Of a DNA stretch of 64,000 nucleotides, positions 58,147-64,000 are shown piece after piece. The position numbers and the translations under genes were made by a program. This DNA comes from Clarireedia homoeocarpa. Its lineage: Eukaryota > Ascomycota > Leotiomycetes > Helotiales > Rutstroemiaceae. The notes under the pieces were generated by a model, which worked only from the letters and a program-made list of their open reading frames with translations, was not told the DNA's origin and did no database searches. Position 1 is the stretch's first letter. Each line of letters starts with the position of its first letter. The DNA lies in assembly GCA_001465935.1 (NCBI GenBank), contig LNKV01000022.1, positions 1 to 64,000 of the forward strand, written 5' to 3'.

Positions 58147-61100
58147 TCAATCCGCACCTCTTGCCTCGGCCGCCTGCGCCGCGAGATCTCTCCGCACTAC
58201 TTCGTTCTCCATGATACTTTCGCGAGTGATATTCTTTGCATTACGTTTTGCTCTTCCTCCAAAGAGACATTCCCACAGATCATCTTCGCCAACAGCTTCC
58301 CCACCACTTGTGCCTTTAGCTAGTAGATCGCCCAACTTCACATCTAGCAATTCCATACTATTTGCCTCTTCCAAGCCGCCTACTACCAACTCATCATCCG
58401 TAAGTTCTCTGCCTTTTCCTTTCTTTGATTCGATAGCATGCCCCAGGTGTTCCAGTCGTCTCTTCACGGATAGTTCATGAATGGACTCTTCCACCGTGCC
58501 TCCAACAAGGTACAGCCAGACATTTGTTCCTACAGTCTGTCCAATCCGGTCTACCCTAGCAATTGCTTGTAACTCCAATGCAGTGTTCAGGAGAGGCTCA
58601 CACAAGAACACATGACTGGCATTGACCAATGTTAGTCCGGCACTATGTGCACGAGCATGCAACAAGAATACTTCTGTGCCTACATCATTTTTGAATTTCT
58701 CGATTCCGTCAGCCTTATAGACCGACGCGAATCCAATGCGATACCGCTGGAAAGCCCGAGAGAGAACGGAGAGAAAGTCCTTGAATTGAGAGAAGACGAT
58801 TGATTTTGCACCGGGATCCGATTCACGAAGGTAGATGAGATGACGTGCCAGTGTGTCGATTTTCGTACCGAAGGAGAAATTGCCTGGCAATTCGATATTC
58901 TTGATTTGAGCAAGTGTAGCCTGACTCACATCGGAATATATTTTTGAATTGCGAGAAATAGAAGATGATGGCGAACGTGCCTGCACTGGCTCGTGCAGGT
59001 CCTCTGATTCTATGGAAGGTTCTTGAGGTTTGTACGTGATTTCATGGAGGTCTGCTTGGATTAATTTGCGCTTGCAGACCGGGCAGTTGTGATGCGCTTG
59101 AAGATGTTAGTGAAACAGAACTAGTATAGAAGGGAACGGAAATAACTCACAGCTCCACCACAACTTGATACAGTCATGGCAATATTGATGCCCACACACT
59201 GTTAGAGCGCCAACCTCAAATTCGTCTCTACAAATAACACATATCCGCTTCTCATCTGGATTCGTAGCCTCCAGTTTCAGATGAAGAAGATATCTCCTCT
59301 TGGCCTTGGCAGCAGCAAGTTTGTTGTACAATTTTTCCTCATCTTGAATCAACTTTGCTACGACCTTGTCATTTTTGGGTCCCTCGTATGGCCCTAAACC
59401 GTCACTAATGGCTTGTAATTGACGATAATATTCCAGTCGTGCATTCATGATGCTGGTAAAAAGTTCTATCTCTTTCTCCAAAGCTGTAATGACCTTGCTT
59501 TGCTCGGTAAGATGTTTATGAATGCTGAGCTGCTCTTCGATAATAGAAAGCTCGTGTTGAGCCCGCAAATTTCCGTCCTCCGCATCAGATCTTAGAGAAG
59601 ATGCGATAGTTCTCAGTTCTGACACAATTTCTCGCAGCGTACCCTGATCTTTGTGAACATGCTGCTCTCTAATATAGAAAAGTTCAAGAGTTTTCTCTGG
59701 ATAAGGCCCTTTGCCCGCCTTTGCTTCTCGCACAGCAGCTTTCGCTTCTTGCTCAGCAAGATTGTTGGTGCTAGGGGAGTTAAGTGTCAGTATGTATAAC
59801 GTAGAAGATTCATCCAGCGCTCCTAGTTTGCACGGAAGAGGGAAGCAGTAGCAAGATGTTGCGCGCGGGTTGCACTCACATGCCAGTCAGAAATTTGTGC
59901 CTATCAGCGATCATAGTTCGTAGCGCATGTACGTATACCATAACCTCATCTTGCAGTTTGGTTGATTCTTCATACTCGTCTCCATTGACCTCAAGCCCGT
60001 CATCTTCATCTACCAGAGGTCGTAACAGAATCTGGATCAGATATTCCCTCCATTCATCAATCTGGTTTGCTTGCGCATCTAAACATGCTCCTAGAATATC
60101 TAAACTATACAATTGTTAATTTGGGTACAAGAAACATGTGTCGATCATAAGAGCTGAAAGGCCGTGGTCCAAAATATCTGGAAGGATAATGTACACCTAC
60201 TTTTCAACAATACGACGGCTCTCGAGACCCGCCTTTGAAATGTTCGATGGGATCTCGGGTATTTCTACGAAGTTTTGAGATTCTGCTCGGCTTGCAATGG
60301 TTTGCATAAGTGCGTTGGCTTTGCTATATACCTGTACATCTGTAAGAGAATCGCTCATCGTATGCTTATAGAACTGCTAGAAACGCGAAGACATGATTAT
60401 TCTGACAAAATTTGAGATATGCATACCTCTTGCAATATTTCGCGCCGCAGCGTTTTAGCTGCTTCGTAACCTTCCGTTTCAAGTCTTTCCAGTTCTTGGA
60501 ACTCTGCAGAATCAGGCTTCGTCATCTCCTCATTAGTTTTGATCTGAAAGTATGCATTTGCGCGGAAGAATATTGCCATGTGTTCAATCTCCAGAGCACT
60601 TCTCAAGCGAGTGCGGAGCGTTCCTATGCGCGACGTGGGGTCGGATCTAGAATTTCGAATCAGAGTCTTCTAAAAAGATCATGAGTATTTACTTACTCTT
60701 CCTGATCATTGGCATCCGCATCCGGCCCGGAGCTGTGACTTCTTGTATGAGATCCACTGTTGCCGGGCTTCTCTAACTCTGTGCGTAATAGCTCGCGGCA
60801 CTCTTGAACCGTTGATGCAGCCTCGATAACCACTGCCTCCCAGATTCTAAGTGCTTCCAGTACTCGAGGGGAATTTTCGAATAACTGTCCTCGCTTCAGC
60901 CGACATTGAAGGAGCGAACGATGGTCTGTTCTAATTGCCACGTCCGCTTGTTCAATCATGACATCAAGAACCTGGTCCACAGTTCGCAACGGCGCATCTT
61001 TGCTCTGCCCAAGTGCTCGTCTATTTCGGCCCCCGACTTCTGGATGAAGTGCAGTTTGCCTGAGTCTGACAAGCCAGCGTCGCATGACTTCAGTGTAATC

Positions 61101-63497
61101 CTGTGGGTTCCAGTCTTCAGTGATTGGGTCACCGTCCACATTCAAATTTGCCTCTTCGCACATCTGCTCGAACAATTCCTGGTAGTATTGCTCTTCAATC
61201 GGCGTGAAAGGCATAGTGATAATGTAACGCCGCTGTTGAGGCAGTTTTAACTCATCACAGACACTCCGTTTGCTGTGGCGCAAAGCCACTGTTCCGAAAA
61301 GTCTCTGAAACTCCGCCTTGTAGGAAGATATAAGCGAGAGGAATATATGCTGCGAGGAGGCGTACGGCTCGTATCTCAAGAAAATCAACAGACCTTGTAA
61401 GTCGCTAATATTCTTTCTCACCTACGGAGGCTTAGTTTAGTAAGTTGTGATAACCCGTTACTGATGGTAAATATAAAAAAGGGATGATTAGGGGCGATTC
61501 CTAGTAACTATGTGTACGTCTGAGAAATAGGGTGGAGAGTGCTTACTGGCGTGCCCGTGATTGCCCAGGCGTTAACGCGAGGTATCATTTTGGCTACAGT
61601 TGCTGCTTTGCTAACACCACTTTCCACCATCTGTGCCTCGTCCAAACATACTCGCCACCATGAAAATTGCATTAGGGGTGATTTCCGTCGCGGATACTTC
61701 GACTCATGGCGTAATTTCTTCTCAGGGTTTAATTTTGTGAAGTTAATCTCAGCAGAAAGTACCGCATAGGTTGTGACAACAACATCGAAATTTGCAAAGC
61801 TGTCCAATATCTCACCTTGCTCGATTCTCTGATTTTTAATGCCATGATAATACATAACTTTGAGATGCGGAGCATGCCTCTGAATCTCGGTAATCCATTG
61901 TTCTAAAGAGTTTATCAGTGACTGCTGGGAAAATGGGAAAAGGGCACGAAAAGACATTCTAGGGTCTCTTACTTGAAATGGACGGCGGAGAAATTATCAG
62001 TGTTGCACATGTTGGCTGCACATCTTCTCCGGTATACGCATCGAATAACACTGACTTCTCGGCTGGACGCTTATGAAGTGTCATTAGAGCAATAATTTCG
62101 ACAGTTTTCCCTAACCCCATTTCCTCTGCCAGAATGCCGCCTTTGATGTTTTCTAGAGCTAAGAAGGGCTCGAGATTAAAGGTGACTATGCCGAATAAGT
62201 CGCTCACATAACAAGTTTGTCCATGGGCGTCCTTAACAGTTCTAAATGTGTTTGGTAGTTTGTTTATAAGCGCGTCCTTCGAGGGTTGAATACCACGGGT
62301 CGTACCGACCCACTGCATGCCCTCCCGACGAAGTAGCCATTGCACTGCGCGCTTTTGGAATGGGTAAAGATATGTGGTTAGTTCCGTCTCAATTGATGCC
62401 GCAAGATCATCTTCCTTGTCAGGGGAATAGACACAGTTATAAAACTCTTGGGCGGAGAAAGTGTCAGTTTTAGAGGACATCGGATTTGGGAAGTAGTTTT
62501 CCAGGACTTTCGTTAATTCCTGCGGCTGTTTTTTTAGAATGATATGTTCTGGGGAAGTAGTAACATTCCATTTGAGCGTGAAGAATATTTTTATGTAGTC
62601 GGTTCCATCGCTTCTGAGTAGCACAACATCAACCTCAGTCCATAATCTGCCTTGATCATGAATCGAGCTTGCAGAATTTCTATCGACAGCCAAGGAAGTG
62701 ATGATATCGTTGAGATCATCAACCGTGTCATCGGTTTGCTTGTTAATACTAGGAGGATCCACCGATAATGGCACGGAAAGCAGATCATTTCCAGCTTCAT
62801 CATATATGTTGAAACTATGATCTGAATAACTAGTGGTGCGCCGACTCCAAGGACTAGAGTAACCGATATTATTCTTCCTCAAGGCCACGTCGTAGCCAGA
62901 CAACTTTGACCCAACGCAACTGATTTCTAGAAGACTTTCCTTGACAATGATATATTGATGTTTCGATCCAGTCTGATGTTCATCTTGGCGTTCAACCGCC
63001 CGTTTCCCAATCATCGTTTTCTGGTGCTTGCGGGGAGGTTCTAGTCGCGAATTCTGAAAATGTTTGTAGTCAGCATTGAAGCAAAGTCAAATCTGTGCTA
63101 ATAGCGATCGCTGACAAAAGAAGTACCACTTAATTTGGGACTGTTGTTGAAGGTTCACATCCCAACCTCGAGGTCTTTCATGGTGGCTTCGAAAGGCGCA
63201 TCATACTGAGCGAGAAACAGATAGACTCTGGTTTAGAATCATCAAAGAGGTGAAGACGAGGTAACAACTTCTAAAAAATGTCATTTTTAGAAAGGAAAAG
63301 GAACAAACCTCGTCATAAGAAAGAAAGTCTATAAGAGCATCTGGGATCTCCCTCACAGTAGGTAGTGGCGATGTTCCTCTCTGCTTGGAACCGGATATTG
63401 TTAGCTTATGGACCCTGCTATCATCCTCGACGCCGGTAGTTGATAGAGTCCAGCTAGACGTAGGCCGGTGTCGAGCAACTCGTTTTGTTGGAGCCAT
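58147..63497 (-). CDS. irc20: SNF2 helicase with RING, IRC20/SHPRH type
   Basis: Ten exons (63309-63497, 63167-63205, 61973-63053, 61547-61902, 60697-61421, 60427-60646, 60201-60376, 59880-60104, 59151-59770, 58147-59096) join in frame throughout to 1526 aa. The order is: SNF2 ATPase with EEMGLGKTVE (near 385) and CLDEAQ (near 526); a long helical insert; a coiled coil; a C3HC4 RING, CVICRDEFEVGALTVCGHQY to HHNCPVCK (about 1178-1220); then helicase C with KSIVFSQFKDFL and AIARVDRIGQT (near 1395). A RING inserted between the two ATPase lobes marks the IRC20/SHPRH family: nuclear, E3 ubiquitin ligase plus DNA translocase, linked to recombination and DNA repair. The long exon-2/3 intron (113 nt, donor GTTGGG) is the weakest splice; the phases all agree. 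Confidence 0.94.
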
Positions 63498-64000
63498 CGT
63501 GATCCGCACATGAGAACGAAACGGTAAGGTCGTGGTCAGCAAACCGCTTTCTACCTACAGCAGCCTGTGGAAGTAGGTAAAAATTGAGCAACGGCGTCAG
63601 ATTGCAGGTTTCTGATGGAATAATGATGAACTATGCGCAGCGCGCCGACGGATCTCAAAAGATTGAAAGCATAAATGGCTACCTAGGAGGCTCGGGAGTA
63701 AGCCGTGCATGATGGATATCTGATAACGATAAGAAAGTTAAATGCGGGCAGCGAGTAGCGTAGTGGAGCTAGTTCAATTGAGCTTTGGATTCACGGATAA
63801 AGGATTTTCCAAAGCCGAAATCTACTAGCTTATCCGTATTACATAATCTACAGTTCATGTGATCTCGGAATTTCTAAATCAACGCTAAGCAAAATCGCAA
63901 GATATGGCGGAGCTTCTCTAGATCCTTTCTATGTATGGGCTTTAAGGCAAGTTGATGTGAACGTTTCGGGGTGTCTCGGTACTAATACCTTGTCTTCGTT
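63498..64000. promoter_or_regulatory. Upstream region of the RING helicase gene
   Basis: The last 0.5 kb should contain the promoter and leader of the helicase gene. A GATATCTGATAACGATAAG cluster at about 63715-63735 has several GATA cores. No gene or tRNA was recognised before the window ends. Confidence 0.4.

Overview
The window is nuclear DNA from a filamentous ascomycete (Pezizomycotina; a leotiomycete is my guess from overall gene style, not shown). The evidence is short introns (mostly 49-75 nt) with GTATGT/GTAAGT-type donors and CTAAC/CTGAC-like branch sites, a tRNA-Gly with a 25-nt intron, a Clr5-ankyrin protein, a DHA2-type MFS transporter, mevalonate kinase, a YME1-type protease and an IRC20-type RING helicase. 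There are no operons, CRISPR arrays or bacterial signals. Exon models were built by hand from splice sites and reading-frame continuity.

Left part (1-16.5 kb), accessory in character: tRNA-Gly (90-184, minus); an AT-rich stretch with possible retroelement debris; a four-exon Clr5-ankyrin gene (2109-6058, minus); a small single-TM protein (6951-7309, plus) facing it across a promoter holding a 60-bp tandem duplication; a broken Ty1/copia RT-RNase H fragment (7895-8880, minus) directly against the stop codon of a four-exon MFS transporter (8914-10682, minus); an 18-bp minisatellite; an AIM6-like phosphodiesterase pseudogene with two in-frame stops (11938-12867, minus); and a 911-aa Cys/His plus coiled-coil protein (13753-16543, minus).

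Middle part (18.8-37.4 kb), dense and largely conserved: an F-box-like/DUF7730-type protein (18857-20149, minus); mevalonate kinase erg12 (21357-23036, plus), followed on the same strand by the farnesyl/geranylgeranyltransferase alpha subunit ram2 (23680-24736, plus) and an L-serine/threonine dehydratase (25660-27062, plus); a 1137-aa disordered protein (27665-31078, minus); the i-AAA protease yme1 (32130-34606, minus); and a four-finger C2H2 transcription factor (36008-37415, minus). ERG12 makes phosphomevalonate on the way to farnesyl-PP, and RAM2 is part of the enzymes that use prenyl-PP, so these neighbours share a pathway.

Right part: upstream of the C2H2 factor lies about 18 kb (37.4-55.3 kb) where I find no convincing gene but several short direct tandem duplications. 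It ends in a compact divergent locus (55335-57216): a spliced membrane protein on minus, and on plus a truncated serine-hydrolase-like ORF and another membrane ORF. The window closes with the ten-exon IRC20/SHPRH-type RING helicase (58147-63497, minus).
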